Source: Galaxea fascicularis (Eukaryota > Cnidaria > Anthozoa > Scleractinia > Euphylliidae). From it: DNA of 64,000 bases. The notes under the pieces are model-generated. The model was not told the origin of the DNA. It did not search any database and worked only from the letters and a program-made list of their open reading frames with translations. The translations under genes and the position numbers were made by a program. Positions within the stretch are counted from its first letter, which is position 1; every line of letters starts with the position of its first letter. Below, piece by piece: positions 21,317-34,435 of this stretch. The stretch is taken from contig OX419336.1 in assembly GCA_948470475.1 (NCBI GenBank), positions 23,216,445-23,280,444 of the forward strand, written 5' to 3'.

Positions 21317-21760
21317 TTGTAGAGGGACCTGCTTACCTGTACGAAAGTTAATGCTGCATGCAGATCTTGAGCATATTCTAGTGTGCCTAACACTATTTCA
21401 GACCATTCATCATTTCTTTCTTTGCAGATCAGAGCTATAGAATCTTGGATGTCTTGCATTCTCACAGGAATGACGTCATTTCCCCTTTTTCTTCTGTCAT
21501 TTTTTGCAGGTTGGCCGCAAAAGAAACAGTGTTCTTTTGTGTTGAATCTTGGCTTGACAGAACGTCAACCTATAGCTGGTTGGTCTTGAATTATATTTGA
21601 AGTTGACTTTTTCGGCCCACAGAAATCTCGGTGGCATTTCTGATGAACGCTCTGACCAGCTTGGGCTTGAACTTCATGGTCACATGTGTCAGTTACATGG
21701 TTAATACCATCGCTACCCTTTTGCGCCAACACAACAACAGGCTGGCCATCGCTTAAGCTC
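21317..21760 (-). pseudogene. Gene B, N-terminal Cys-rich exon
   Basis: Reads DGQPVVVLAQKGSDGINHVT, GQSVHQKCHRDFCGPKK, an in-frame TGA at 21565-21567, then EHCFFCGQPAKNDRRKR and RMQDIQDSIALICKERNDEW. Paired Cys/His suggest zinc binding. The exon ends at a CAG/GTAAGC donor near 21335. The TGA falls at a Gly-X-Arg site, so CGA decay is possible. Confidence 0.65.
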
Positions 21761-22330
21761 CATCCACTTTAACCATTCTTGCTTTAAGAAAATAATGAAT
21801 ATACCCTTGTATAATTAAACATCTTTTTCTTTGCATGAATGTCACATTGAAATTCTGCCTCTAATCTTAATAATAATGGCTGTGCTATCAATAACGAATT
21901 TTTTTTAGTGGCTCTTTTAAATTGTGAAAGGGCTTTCATTCACAAAGCTAGATGACTTAAGATAGTTGAGATATAATTAATTTTTAATAATTATAAACAG
22001 TATTAACCCTTGGTTATGATGAATTCCATCCGCCTTTTGGATGATAAAGACTGTCTGATAGAATAGCAGTAATTACAATCACTGTGTGTCTGATAGAGTT
22101 TTTTTGTTCATTTGTAACCTTATGGTTCATGTTTTCATTCAGCAGATTGTAGTTCCATAGGCAAAACCATCATGAACACTGAAAATAAACTGTACTTGTA
22201 AAACACAGCCATTATTATTTAAAAAAGAGTAATATTTATTATATATAAATTATAATGAAAACAACACTTACCTCAGTGAAAAAAATTCTGTTGCAATTTG
22301 TTTGATCAGGACCATCTAAAACTCATACAT
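21761..22330. other. Presumed intron of gene B
   Basis: AT-rich with no coding signal; lies between two exons of the same family in the expected order. Confidence 0.4.
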
Positions 22331-22567
22331 TTACTGGACTATTTCAAGTAGTTTCTTGCATGAATGACAGCAACATGGCCACTTGATTACAGAGCTGGTT
22401 GTCAAAGTGGAAGGCAGGAAGTCGAACAAATAAGTAAGAGATAGCGGAATTCTTCGAAGAAGGTCGGTAATCAAGGCTTTAACGTTGGTTCTAACATAAT
22501 ATCTTTCTCCTGCTTGTGCTCCCTTTCTACACAGAATGCAAGTTTCATCCATATCCAAAAGATTCAC
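22331..22567 (-). pseudogene. Gene B, first exon
   Basis: Reads MDETCILCRKGAQAGERYYV and ends at CHSCKKLLEIV near a GTAAAT donor. A short CxxC N-terminus is how I recall relatives beginning. No stop inside. Confidence 0.5.
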
Positions 22568-22569
22568 AT

Positions 22570-24399
22570 GATGGCTTCAGTCTGCCATTTTGAACTCGTA
22601 GTAATTTATGCACTGTGGCTTGTTCATCATTATAATTATATGAAATAACCAACATGTAAGTATGTCATCAGTATGGAATTTCTGGCTGTATATCGTAGCT
22701 GTCTCTCTCACGAAATGCCCCTAGGAGGCTGGGAATGATGAGAGGCGGCTGTTTTTGCAAACTACATCAAATCCTAATGTTAATGTTACATGCCAAAGAC
22801 TGTTAAAACTGGGATGTGGTCATAGGTAAGACATTTGATGTTGTTTTGGCCTCTTTTTCATCGAACTCCTGGCCTCATTGGAAATTAGTTCAGATGTGAT
22901 AAATATGCTGTTCTGAGGCTAACAAAGTGAATTTTTGGTAAAATTTTACACCTCAGGATTTAAGTGTTCAAATGCCATATGTATGCTTGTACCCTCCACT
23001 CCATTTAAAACATTGATACCTGCATTAGATTAGAGAATGCTAATTATTAGCATTAAAAATAAAGAGAGAATTTACCTTGTGGGATATCCAGTGGGTTGTC
23101 AGATTACAAAAAAATTAAAAGGATTGTTTCCTAAGTGATCTAAAAGAAATTCTTTTATGTAAGGATACAGTGATGGAAGTGGTGAAGTACTGTATGGTTG
23201 TCTACTATTATTGTAAAGTTTGGGTATTTATCTGCTGCTTGCACTGCCTTGCATACCATGTTTTTTTTTATTTAAAAACAACACATAATATAATAATAGT
23301 TATTATTTCATCACACATGTAGCACTAGATTAGAAATTATGCCAGGTCATGTCTTGTAAACCAATGTTCCACTGGTTATTGATCAGTAGCACAGTACTGG
23401 GCCTCTTTCCATGCAACAATTCCGGTTTGAAATTTCTGAAACTGTACGTGTTCAATGGAATGGTACATTCCAGTAGCACAGACCCAACCCAAGGTACCGC
23501 ACGTTTGATTCATGCAAACTCCAAAACAAAAAATGGCCAACTATGCAGTTTTATTGCTTTGGAGTTGTTAGACGACAGTGAAATTAATGTTGACAAGTTT
23601 TTTGATGATAGAAATGATGTTTTTTATTTGAGTGTTGCATGTTGTTTCAAGAGATAACATTTAAATCAACTGCCCAATTTTTTTAAAACCACTGTTCTGT
23701 TGTATTTCCCTGGTGAGTTCAAGTGTGACTTCCGAATGAATAAAGTAACCCACATGTTATCAATGAGCAACTATACATCAATAGTACTATAAAATCTGTG
23801 AATCTGTTTCCACAGATGGAGCACTCGTACACTGAACCACTGAATTCTGCCATCTTGTCTTTGAAAGCAGGGTGCAGAAGTGAGGGACTGGGAACAACAA
23901 ACTTGGAATGGGAAATTTCGGTTCAACCGTACAAAGTTGACCACCTTCAAAGCTGGTCGAACCAAACTGAAATGGTCTGTTCCATTTTTTGATATACCAA
24001 CCAAAATACCAGAATTTTGGGTTGAATGGAAAGCGCTCTTGATGTACAAATGTGTAACATTTGTCTAAAATTCAAAAATATCTTAAAAAGTACGATAGGT
24101 GCTCTTGTTAACTTGAGAAACCAATGAAAAACGATGACAATGTAAAAACGTTTGGGTATGTTTTCAGCCACTTTCCTATGACCCATAATGCATTATGGCC
24201 ACACCCCTTTTTCCTAGAGCTACTTTACACTTGGTATTTAAGACTTTTTCAGCTAAATATGACAGTAGAAAATTTTCTACAAAATTAAAAGCTTCAAAAT
24301 GTAATACAGTCAAAGGGAAGCCAATGTGTGACCTCTCAGGCAAAAACCTACATTAATGGTTTTGCATTAAATTGGTAAATACCAACGGCTAACGAATAG
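22570..24399. other. No gene recognised
   Basis: Short frames only (for example 102 residues at 23349-23657 on the plus strand) with no motif I know. No repeat stands out by eye. Confidence 0.5.
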
Positions 24400-25070
24400 A
24401 TATGTCCAGAAATGCGCCCAATAGCAAAAATGGCGAATTCGTCAAAATGGTTGGCAAATGTGTGGCAAATGCAAATGAGAAGACAAGCGGGCCCCCTTGG
24501 AAAGCTGCAATTTTGGCGAAAATGGCGAATTCGCCAAAATCGTTGGCGAATGTCTGGCAAATGCCAGTGAGAAGCCAAGAGGGCCCCCTTGGAAAGCGGC
24601 GATTTTGGCGAAATTGGTGAAAATGGCAAATTCGTGGCAAATGCCAATGTGAAGACAAGAGGGCCCCCTTGGAAAGCGGCGATTTTGGTGAAATTGGCGA
24701 AAATGGTGAATTTGCCAAAATCATTGGCGAATGTGTGGCAAATGCCAATGAGAAGCCAAGAGGGCCCCCTTGGAAACTGGCGATTTTGGCGAAATTGGCG
24801 AATTTGCCAAATGCCAATGTGAAGACAAGAGGGCCCCCTTGGAAAGCAGCGATTTTGGCGAAAATGGTGAATTTGCCAATGAGAAGCCAAGAGGGCCCCC
24901 TTGGAAATTGGCGAATTTGCCAAAATTGCCAGCGAATATGTGGCAACTGCCAATGTGAAGACAAGAGGGCCCCCTTGGAAAGCGGCGAATTCGCCAAAAT
25001 CGCCAATGAATGTGTGATAAATGCAAATGAGAATACAAGAGGGCCCCTTGGAAAGCAGTGATTTTGGCCA
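24400..25070. repeat. Irregular minisatellite with GGGCCCCCTTGG core
   Basis: Eight units share AAGAC/CAAGAGGGCCCCCTTGGAAA, starting near 24489, 24581, 24661, 24763, 24831, 24893, 24967 and 25041. Spacing runs from 62 to 102 bp. Between cores are many TTGGCGAA and TTCGCCAA words in both orientations, which can pair. Stop-free frames on both strands (up to 205 residues) are by-products of the repeat and are not listed as genes. Confidence 0.85.
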
Positions 25071-25353
25071 AATTGGTTAAAAAGGCAAATTCAACGAAAC
25101 TTCTTCAGCAGTTTTAGAAATACGTATACACTATTGGAATGTGGCGAAAATGGCGAATATGCCCAAATAGCCAGTGATTGAAATGAGAAGCCAAGAGTCT
25201 CCCTTTCATGGGAATGATAATGGGAAATTATGCAAATAGCTGTGGAAAGCTTTTAACAAATAGAGTTAAACATATTAGTTTACATGGACAACAATGACAT
25301 TATTTAGTGGTGGCATGGGAAAGATTTCCAGACAGGCATAAACATTAAATGTA

Positions 25354-26846
25354 CAGTACCGCTCAAAGGTAAGTTGACAGTCTCGACTCGAAACTCGATT
25401 CTCGATCCTCGAAGTTTTCGAGAATCGAGAATCGAGTTTCGAGGCTCGAGTTTCGATTTTCGAGGATCGAGAGTCGAGTTTCGAGGATCGAGTTTCTAGT
25501 TTCGCGACACTCGAAGAAATTTTCGAGAATCTCGAACAGAGCTTTCGAGAAAACGATTTAATTCTCGAAAACAAAACAATTAACGTGCGGCATTGTTCGC
25601 GCAAAGTCGCTTTTGAATGTATGCAAATATTTTTTCTTGTTGTGCATTTTCTACAAGACACATGTGGTTCGCTTATCTACACTAAGCTGAGAACTCGATG
25701 ACAGCAAACTAACTTAGCACCTTTGTGCGTTATTAACTTTTTCCTTTCAGAGCAAGTGGTTTTTTTTACACGACGACTATCCCGGAGCGAGTGTGTTGTT
25801 TTCATTTGCACAACTTCAACCGGCCGCTCAAAACGTAAACAAACGCTAATTGCGAAAAAAATGTTTTCTACGAAACCCCGCCTGACATACAAGAATTTTA
25901 ATTTGCGATCGGTAAATTTTATCGCTTTCGGCCGAAATAATTCGCAAATGCATGAGTATTGAAATTTTTCTCAGCTTTCCGCACGGAATGGATTCACATG
26001 GAAGTAGAACATATCACGCGCGAGTCCGTGAAAGTCGAATTATGTTTTCATACCTTTCATACATGTAGATGAATGAAATTTTTCGAAAAAATGTGACTCT
26101 TTGAGCAGTATTTCTACAAACCATAGCGCTTCACTCTAACGATAAGATGGAATCAAATCACACGCAAATCGGCCAATTCATGACTAGAGATTTAGAGATA
26201 AATTACGCGAAGACAAAAAAAATATTTCTCTCACAGCGCGGCGCGACAAACAAATTCAGTGAAATCTATTTTTAAATACACTAAAGATTATTAAAGATTC
26301 GTAAAAGGATGTAAAATTCATTCACTAAAAGGTAAAAGAACTTCTAATCATGGAAATAAATCTGATAACATGAGCATTTTCGCGCAAGCCGTCACGCCGT
26401 GAAAACTACATTGACTGCATGTGATGTTGTGATTACCGTCCGAAACAACAACAAAGTCATGGAGTAGTTACACATTTTCTTAGCCAGTATTTTGCAAAAC
26501 TCATCGAAGAACGATTTCGGTAAAAAGTGTTAAAGAAAGAAAAGCTCCGTCACGAATATTCGGCGAGAAATGATGGCCTGAAATCAAAGTAGATCTACCG
26601 GCAAAGAAAGCTAAAATATGCTTTCCTTAAAGATTCAGACGTGTTAAAAGTTAATCGCGCGAAAAGTCCTTTGTTTTTCCCACTCGAAAGTCTCGAAACT
26701 CGACTCGATAAATTCTCGAAAGCCCTCGAACGTCTCGAAACTTGACTCGAGCCTCGATCCTCGAAGTTTTCGAGAATCGAGGATCGAGAATCGAGTTTCG
26801 AGTATCGAGCTTCGAGGGACTGTCAACTTACCTTTGAGCGGTACTG
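25354..26846. mobile_element. Non-autonomous Tc1/mariner-type transposon (1.5 kb)
   Basis: Both ends carry a perfect 28-bp inverted repeat starting CAGTACCGCTCAAAGGTAAG, flanked by TA on each side (25352-25353 and 26847-26848). CAGT...ACTG ends with a TA duplication are the Tc1/mariner hallmark. Inside each end is a 130-180 bp array of TCGAG/CTCGA words. No transposase frame is present in the middle, so mobility would need a helper. Confidence 0.85.
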
Positions 26847-27361
26847 TACATGCTTTCTTTTCGTGGTAACCATTCCCAAAAATCCATCGTTTGAAGGTAT
26901 AAAATGCGTGAGGCTTATACATGTAATTCATGTTTCGTGCTGTTTGGAAATCTTGCATAATCTCTATGTACTGCCTATTGTAAGAAATAGTTTAGTATAA
27001 AGTGAACATTGTTGTACTTACCAATTTTTTTTTTTTTGCAAAAGTTGTGTATGAAAATTTGGGTTTCCCATAGTCTTTCCCACACAGCAGAATTGTACCT
27101 GAAAGGTGTTATGGAAGGCCTTGAGTCTTTCTTCTTCGAAATTCTGATTGCACGTGTGTAACAACTGTTGCTGAAGATTATGCAAACTGTTAAGTTAATC
27201 TCCAGCCCTGTTCACAAAGGTATTTTAACATCGCCGTTTACTCTTCAATCTTAGCGCTGAAACCAACATTACTTCATGATAAGTACTAATCTATGATGAA
27301 GCCAAAGTATTGCCATGCCACTGCTTTTTTAGAGGATAACGGCAACCGTTGTTACAATGTG

Positions 27362-27642
27362 CTACAATCTTGGACAAAACCGTTGAGAAAATTGAGCTCC
27401 AAAGTCTCTTTTTGTGAGAACACTAACAACCGAGTTTCACCACCCCCCTCCCCCAATTCAATGTTGTTTGTGGCTCCTAAACGTTTGCCTAAGAATTGCG
27501 GCTTCCTAAATTCAACATCGAGGGGGAGGGGGAGGGGGAGGGGGAAGTTACTATAGTAATACTGTTGAGCCAGAGGTTTTCGTGAACGATTTTTGGGTGC
27601 GAAGAGGCCAGTTTTCTCAAGTAGTTTTGTCCAAGATTGTAG
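27362..27642. mobile_element. Small inverted-repeat element (MITE-like)
   Basis: The 19-bp CTACAATCTTGGACAAAAC at 27362-27380 is repeated inverted at 27624-27642. The body is about 280 bp and includes a G-tract run. No coding content. Confidence 0.6.
27520..27545 (+). repeat. GAGGGG repeat, candidate G-quadruplex
   Basis: At least four runs of five G separated by single A on the plus strand, inside the small inverted-repeat element. Confidence 0.7.
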
Positions 27643-27649
27643 TTTGGTT

Positions 27650-30600
27650 GTAAGATTGCTTCGAGGGATAACTTGGTGATAGTTAACACGATCTGTCGTA
27701 GACGCCATTTTGAAATGTGTTGTGATCCCAAACAACACTTTATGTAAGCGGTGATGAGGATGGACAAGCATCACGTGATAATTTTTCACCAATCTGTTTC
27801 TTTGTTCGTTTTGCTCATGGCGGATGCCGAAAATTTTTCAAAAACTGGATTTCTGGTTGTCATTTATTTTTGTTCAATGAATTGGGTTTCATGAAAGTTA
27901 ATTTTTCTTGAAGAGTCGAAGTTTAAAGGTAGATTGTTTTAAGGACCACCCGACAACTCTTGTTTGTTTTTCGTTTGTTGTTTGTGATTATTTCAAATAA
28001 GTGTTGTGTTTTCTTTCCTTGATTTTAGCATCCAATGTTTGTTTTTCCTTGTAGCATGTTTATTAGAAAGCTTGATTCATCTGCCACACTATATGATGTT
28101 GCACTGGAAGTGGAAGGGGAAGGTCCATATTGTTTAAACTAAACCATTAAATTAACACCCATATCAAAATATACCTCATGCATGAAAAATTATTTTTAGT
28201 ATACTGGAAAAGTTAACAACACATCTATTTCTCAATACATGTTTAGCCAACAGATTTGTAACTATCCTATGTACTACGGCATAACTCAGTAGAACTCTTT
28301 TTCCTCCAAGGGTGTTGTTGTCCATGATATCTATTAACAAGGGATTCCATTGTAGTGCTTAAATAAATATAACCTGAACAAGAGGTCTTGGAGAGCAGCA
28401 GTCATGAAAATCACTTGAAGGGAAGGACATGTTTTCTAATTTGCAAAACCTATTTTAACAGCTTGTCATCTTCAGTTACAAAGTTTATGCTGTATTTACA
28501 GTAAACGCCTACAATGTTGACGTATTAAAATGGGGCAGTGTAGTTCGGAGTAATGTTGTCACAATGGCAATTATATAGAGAAACTTAAGTTGATTCATCT
28601 ATGAGCAGGCCAAGGGGATACTCCCCGGTGGCCTATTTTGGCATGAGTCATGGGATGGGGATGGTTTTTGTGAATAAAAAATGTCTAAGTAAGGTAACAA
28701 TTTGCCATCAGGTTTGTAACAGATAATACCCATCTTTATGGTATTTTTGCCTTTTGTTAGTGAGCTAAACTTTGGCACAACAAATACTTGTAAGTTTATC
28801 TTCTTCACCATTCAAAGGAACACTGTTGGACAGTTCTCCGCTGCAATCTTCACTGAAATTGGTACTGCATGAATTTTACTCATGCTGAGACATTGTGATT
28901 CATGGCTGTTATTAAGTTTTGAAGTAAGCAGGGATATAAAACCAATAGGCATGGATAAAAGTTGCTGCAATGAAGTCAACCTCATTTTATATTAATGTAT
29001 AGTGGAGATCCTGGCCAATGGCTGATAATGGCATCCTTTACATTTGTTTGAATAGGAGGAGAAAGATATCATTTCCATCATTTTGGCAAAATGCAATCCT
29101 TTTCCATCCTTACCATCCATAATAGAAGAAGGCTGTATTTAGTCTCAGTGGGGTGACAAAATCCTCCCTTGCTGTTTAGTGTATATTGATTAATGGCTCT
29201 TAAGCTTCGCTAGACTGTTTACTGTAAATACAAATGTGTAAAAATAAACGATCCACAGCAAGGACAGACTTACAATGTCCAACACTTAGAGGTTTAATTT
29301 CTAAATGTCTCTGTCAGGTGGCAAAAAGTTGTTTTCCTTCTAAATCCCAAAAAAGAGTTGGAACTTCACCCAAAAATAAGATCACACAGGTCCAGTCTTC
29401 CCTCCTGGACACCTGATACTGGAGTATCCATTCCAGTCAGTGCCATTTAAATGGGTTTGCTGACTAGAATTGTTTTTAGCACGATTACAAAGTTCACTGC
29501 CTTGTTGAGGCAAGGGAAGGGTTTCCTTTTAATATAACTTTTTTTCCACAAGCAGACCATAACTAGGAGTTGTAATCATCCAAGCCACTATTTGAAGTAA
29601 ATAATCAAGAGTGGTTAAATTATAGATATTTTTAGATATCAGGAATTAGGGTGTGATGAGGTGCTGCTAAGATAAGGTTTTTTGTTGGTACACACTCCCA
29701 GAGGAGGTGAAGCCACTATGCTATCGCATTGAGTGAGTGAGTGAGTGTAACAATAGAACACGAATGAGCTCTGCCAATTTTGACCCGATTGCTTCCGGAC
29801 TTAGCACGAATGGGCTCTGGAAGCGACGTGTCCATAGTTCATAATATTATATTAGGATTTACTTTGTTCAATGGCTAAAGAAGGTGATGTTTCAACTTCA
29901 CAGCCTGCCATGCAAGAAGGCTCATAGGAGATTAATATCAGATTTACTATATTCAAGGACTGAAGGTGCTGATGTTTACCCCAAATATTCATTGCATGGT
30001 TCACAAAACAATCGCATAATTTGTCGCACAATCTTCACAAAATAGACCGTCAAATATTGTGTAACTGAAAAACCTCTGCATCTAGGCATCATTTCGATTC
30101 AAAGTGATTTACCTTTGTAAAGACCCTTAAAACCTATTTTGGTCTGTGATAAACATCACTTGCACTTGCAGAGATCATGTTACTATGCAAATTTGCGCTG
30201 TGCACTTACTGTACAGAAATCTACACACTTAACATTCATCTTTTAAACTAGTTCTTGCACCACTATTGTTGACTATCGTTTTTGAATGAGTCTTCCTCAG
30301 TTGTTTTAATTCTAGGCTGAAAATGTTTCCAGGAAAGGAGTCTCAAATGTCTCAACAAACCGTTTCGCAAGTTCACTTCTTTGAAAATGACCATGATATG
30401 CATGTCAGACGTAAGCCGGCGACACATATTCCTAGCCGTTCGACCTGACTGATATTTAAGTATGTTAAAGAAACCAAGTTAGGTCTAAAACTGTTGTCCT
30501 TCCGGCTTGCTTTTCGGAAACGTTTTTTCATCCGAAATGCCATCGTTCAGCATTCTGTTTGGCCTCTTTGCCCTTGAAATAAAAATTGCAAGCAAGATCA

Positions 30601-32455
30601 GATATTCAACTGAGCGAAAATTCTAATAACATCTCTGATCAGAAAAGTGTGGCTTGCGTGACTCTCAGAGCATGTAAAGAGTAAAGGCTGGTGAGTTGCT
30701 TCCTCAACAACTGACCTACGTTTTGCACATGTACAGTGTATGGGAAGATTGTAAAGCAGTAGCCACATGCAGTCATTGACTGTCTATTTTTTGTTACAGT
30801 GCCTCAAGTTAGTGTAATCGAATACTTTTTGTTTTTTTTTTATTAGCAATCACTTTTTTGAATATCTGATCTTATGGGTGGAAGGGTGGAAACACTCATG
30901 CATTTGAAGTTGGAATTGATTTCTATTACTGTTGTAAATGTATATATTTCATGTGAACTCTTTCATAATCGTTTATACGGATTCATTTCCATGATGTTAA
31001 TTTGTTGCTGCATGGTATAATTGTTTTACAGATGGAAAGGCCAATAAAAACTTCTATTATTCGAATTAAATTTTTGTGGCCATTATCTTTGATTGGGGTC
31101 GAATGGAGTGTCTCCATAGAAAAGGTTCATTTTCTCAAAATGTCTAAGTCAAGGTAATTGTTATACCCAAGGTATTCTCAGGAGCAACTGCTTTTTAAAA
31201 GTGCTAATCTTTTGGGGTGAGTTGTTCCAAGCATAGTTAGTGCCAACCAAAGTTAAATACCATGACACATATAGGTCTTCATATATATTAAGCAATGATT
31301 AGCACAAACCATGTGAGCAAATCAATTATAGTTGGGAAGGGAAAAATAGTAATACATTGATAAGCGGTTAAGTGATCTTTATTATTGTTTTTAATGTGAG
31401 ATGTGATATGTCACATGAACTTTAACAAATCTGTTCTTTAAATGTATTCAAGAGGTATGCAGACCTGCTCTGTCACACAGTCATTGTCATTGTCTGCGTT
31501 ATTGCAGTGGCATTTCCAGATACAGATTATGATGGTTGGCAGAAGTAATGAATGAAACTATTTTGTTTTAACGGGAATGCCTTAGATTGATAAAGACCTG
31601 GAAAATTAAGTTAACCTTTACTTCAACAAGATACTGTTTACATCAATTTCCTTTTGAAATATATTGGGTGCACTTTTGAAAGCAAAGAATACTGTAATAT
31701 ATGTTGTCTTTTCATATTCCCGAGGGGCATTTGTAAAGACAAGTGTTTTGCATTATCTACATACTTTTGCAACTTTATAAAAAGAATTAACAAATACGTG
31801 CGTGCTTACATTTCGCGCATATTTTTATAAACTATAAATAGATATGTGCCTCGCTTCATAAAGCGAGAAGAGAAGGCAACCAGAATTGTAAGTAGTGTAA
31901 CTGATTTTTTTTGTACTTTTCGCAATTCCTGTAGTTAGTCGTATCTGTAAAATATTGTAACGTATTTCTTTTTCTTTCCCTTTGTAGTTTGACAATACCT
32001 TTACTGTAATAAAACTCAGTGTTTGTACAAAAATTTAATTGTCGACGTCTCTTCCGAAAGGATAAACATATATCCAATTCAACAAGAGCACACACAAAGT
32101 GATTAATGTACAGCAGTCAACTTGTAAGTAAACAACTTTCTTGTTTATACGCTTTTATAAGCTTACAGCCTTTCGTGCGTTGTAAAGCCTAAAACAAATG
32201 AACTGTTATGGAAAGTCAACATCATAAAGAGAAAGTTCTTGAAACGCTCTCACAGGAAAGAGATTGAAAACATTGAAAATATTTTACAAATTCTTTGAAA
32301 AGATCAAGTTTACTGTATGTTAACATTACAGTTAAAGAAATTGAAATGCTTTGTAATCTCCAAACGAGAGCTGTTTATAATTTCTTCTTCTTGCGAGAGG
32401 CTAAGAACGGGAGATGACTGGTGTGAATTCATGACCAATAACTCTTCACTAAGCT
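27650..32455. other. No gene recognised
   Basis: About 4.8 kb of AT-rich sequence. Longest frames are under 80 residues and carry no motif. There is a short GAGT tetranucleotide run near 29732. It could be intron or untranslated sequence of an unseen gene. Confidence 0.5.
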
Positions 32456-32459
32456 GGCA

Positions 32460-33141
32460 TCATGTAGTAAGGGTTTCCGACATCTTTGTGCAAATGTCAG
32501 TTTTGCTATAGCTCCGGATGCTGGCTTTATTTTTATGTCCGCTTACAGCCATAATATGCCTTGCTTCAAAACCTGACTTGTCAAGGATTGTGATAGCTGT
32601 TGCCCTGATTGAATGGTTTGTGTAACACCTGGAAAGTTTTGCTTCCCGAGATATGCTTTTCATTTTCTCACCAACTGTATGCTCACCGACCACCATGTTG
32701 TCATACCAAACATCCTCAGAAGTGAAGGCATTTCTCTTTGGGTGCTGAAATAAAAACTCGTTCAAGGGATTTAAATGACTTGGGTACAGCTCGAAGGAAA
32801 CCACACGACAATTTGTTCCAGGTTTTTCATACATCAAACCCTCCATTGAAACCTTCGTCATCTTCCAGGTGATTTTTGTTAATTCATCCATTGATTTGCA
32901 CACGTAGTGTGCTCTGGTGCTTTGAAATGCCAATTTAATCCAAATCTGAGGCTGCTCAATGTGCTCTTTGAATAAGAAGTGCCATCCACTTTGAGGTTCA
33001 TCTGCTTTTTTTCCCTTCAAATACTGATGAAAAACTTTCAGTGCTGTGTGTCCCTTTTGGTGTTTTTGCATCTTTATCATCAAGGAGGAGGTTTAAATCT
33101 TCTTCTGATAATGTGGCAAATCTTGATTTCGACTCCGCCAT
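32460..33141 (-). pseudogene. Crypton-like tyrosine recombinase fragment (DUF3504 type)
   Basis: Reading from ATG 33141, MAESKSRFATLSEEDLNLLL opens as in this family. After a frameshift near 33070 the frame runs to 32460 with VKTKDEL-like CKSMDELTKI, EDVWYDNMVVGEHTVG, and the C-terminal recombinase signature CYTNHSIRATAITIL, GHKNKASIRSYSK. HxxR, H and Tyr of the tyrosine recombinase active site are visible. The part between YLKGKK and the core is shorter than in relatives I recall, so an internal deletion is likely. Such proteins move Crypton elements or are domesticated host genes. Confidence 0.75.
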
Positions 33142-33144
33142 GAC

Positions 33145-34430
33145 AAAACTGATCAAACTGCTGGTTAGTGTGGTAGGTGTAGTGACATCACGACATGACA
33201 GTGTAGTGTGACATCACTTCTGCATGCATGACATAAGAGAAACAGAGCAAGCAAGAATTAGCTGCGTGCTTATAGCCAATCAAAACTGAGCTTGTGACAC
33301 CAATGTATAATAATATATATTGTCTTTTCACAAATCTTCAATTCAAGAATGTTATAAAAAATATTGTTATGAAGTGGGCATTGAAATTGTTTTACACTCT
33401 CAAGATACATTGAAACAACCCAAAATTTGTTAAATGCTTTCTTTCAACAGAGACAGGAAGTTCTTAAAAAGTTAATTGTTTGGTGTGGAAAAAGATGTAT
33501 TATCATCAAGTGTTGTGCATTTGGCTCATTGTTGCAGCCCTTCACAAATGTGGTCGTACTGACCAGCAGTTTCAACAGCATTGGGGTGTGAGTTGTTGTT
33601 GCAAGCACCATTGTAAATGTCAAGAGTTACCCCCAGATTCTGCAGTTCTGTCAAGAATGCTGGAGTTTCATCTGTAGTAAGGCCTTCACTGTCCCGTTTA
33701 ATGAAGAAAGTTAACTGAAAAGCAAAAATAAAAAAGCGGGTTTAAAATCGTTTGTAAATCTCCTCATTATCTTTATCACCAAAATTACTTGTCATGAATA
33801 GCCATAAACATGTTTAATAAGGGAGCTCTATGTATTTGCCACTCCTTGGGATTAAAAGCTGCACTAGAAATTTTGTGAGCCTCTTATTCTTTTAATAGAA
33901 AATTGAATAGAAGGCAACTTCCATCTGGTGACCTAGCTCGCAATCTAACAAAAGTTTGTGTAATAGCTCCCATTAAGGCATGTGATTGGCATGGGAATTC
34001 ACTTGGTTAAAATTTTTTACCTCTTGAAATAAATTGATTGCTCTTTTGTTACCTCCTTTCTTAATTTTCCTAGGGGGTTCTAACTGGAGACATGTTTTTT
34101 TTCAGTTCAACCACACAAGATACCTATTGCATTTGTTTTTGTTTGAGAATGTGGTCATTAATCTGTAATTTTTGGTAGCTACTAAATAAATGATGTTAAT
34201 CTCATCTTTTTAAAAACAGATCTTCTGAATCAGCTAACACATTAAGACTGACATTGCATTTAAATTAAGTCATTTTGTAATCCAAATTCAACAAGAGCCA
34301 GTCTATGCAATACCAATAAGTGTTCTTTTTCTGTATTGTCATAATTATCAATGGCAAGGCCATATGTATGATCAAGTTCATTAAGTGTGGTAGTTCATTA
34401 AGTGTGTTCGTGGCTCAACGGATTGTTCCT
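33145..34430. other. No gene recognised
   Basis: AT-rich, short frames only. Confidence 0.5.
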
Positions 34431-34435
34431 AACTT

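Noticed and set aside
24348..25071. Frames of 201, 205, 130 and 116 residues.
   Set aside because: By-products of the minisatellite; the protein text is just the repeat in several frames.
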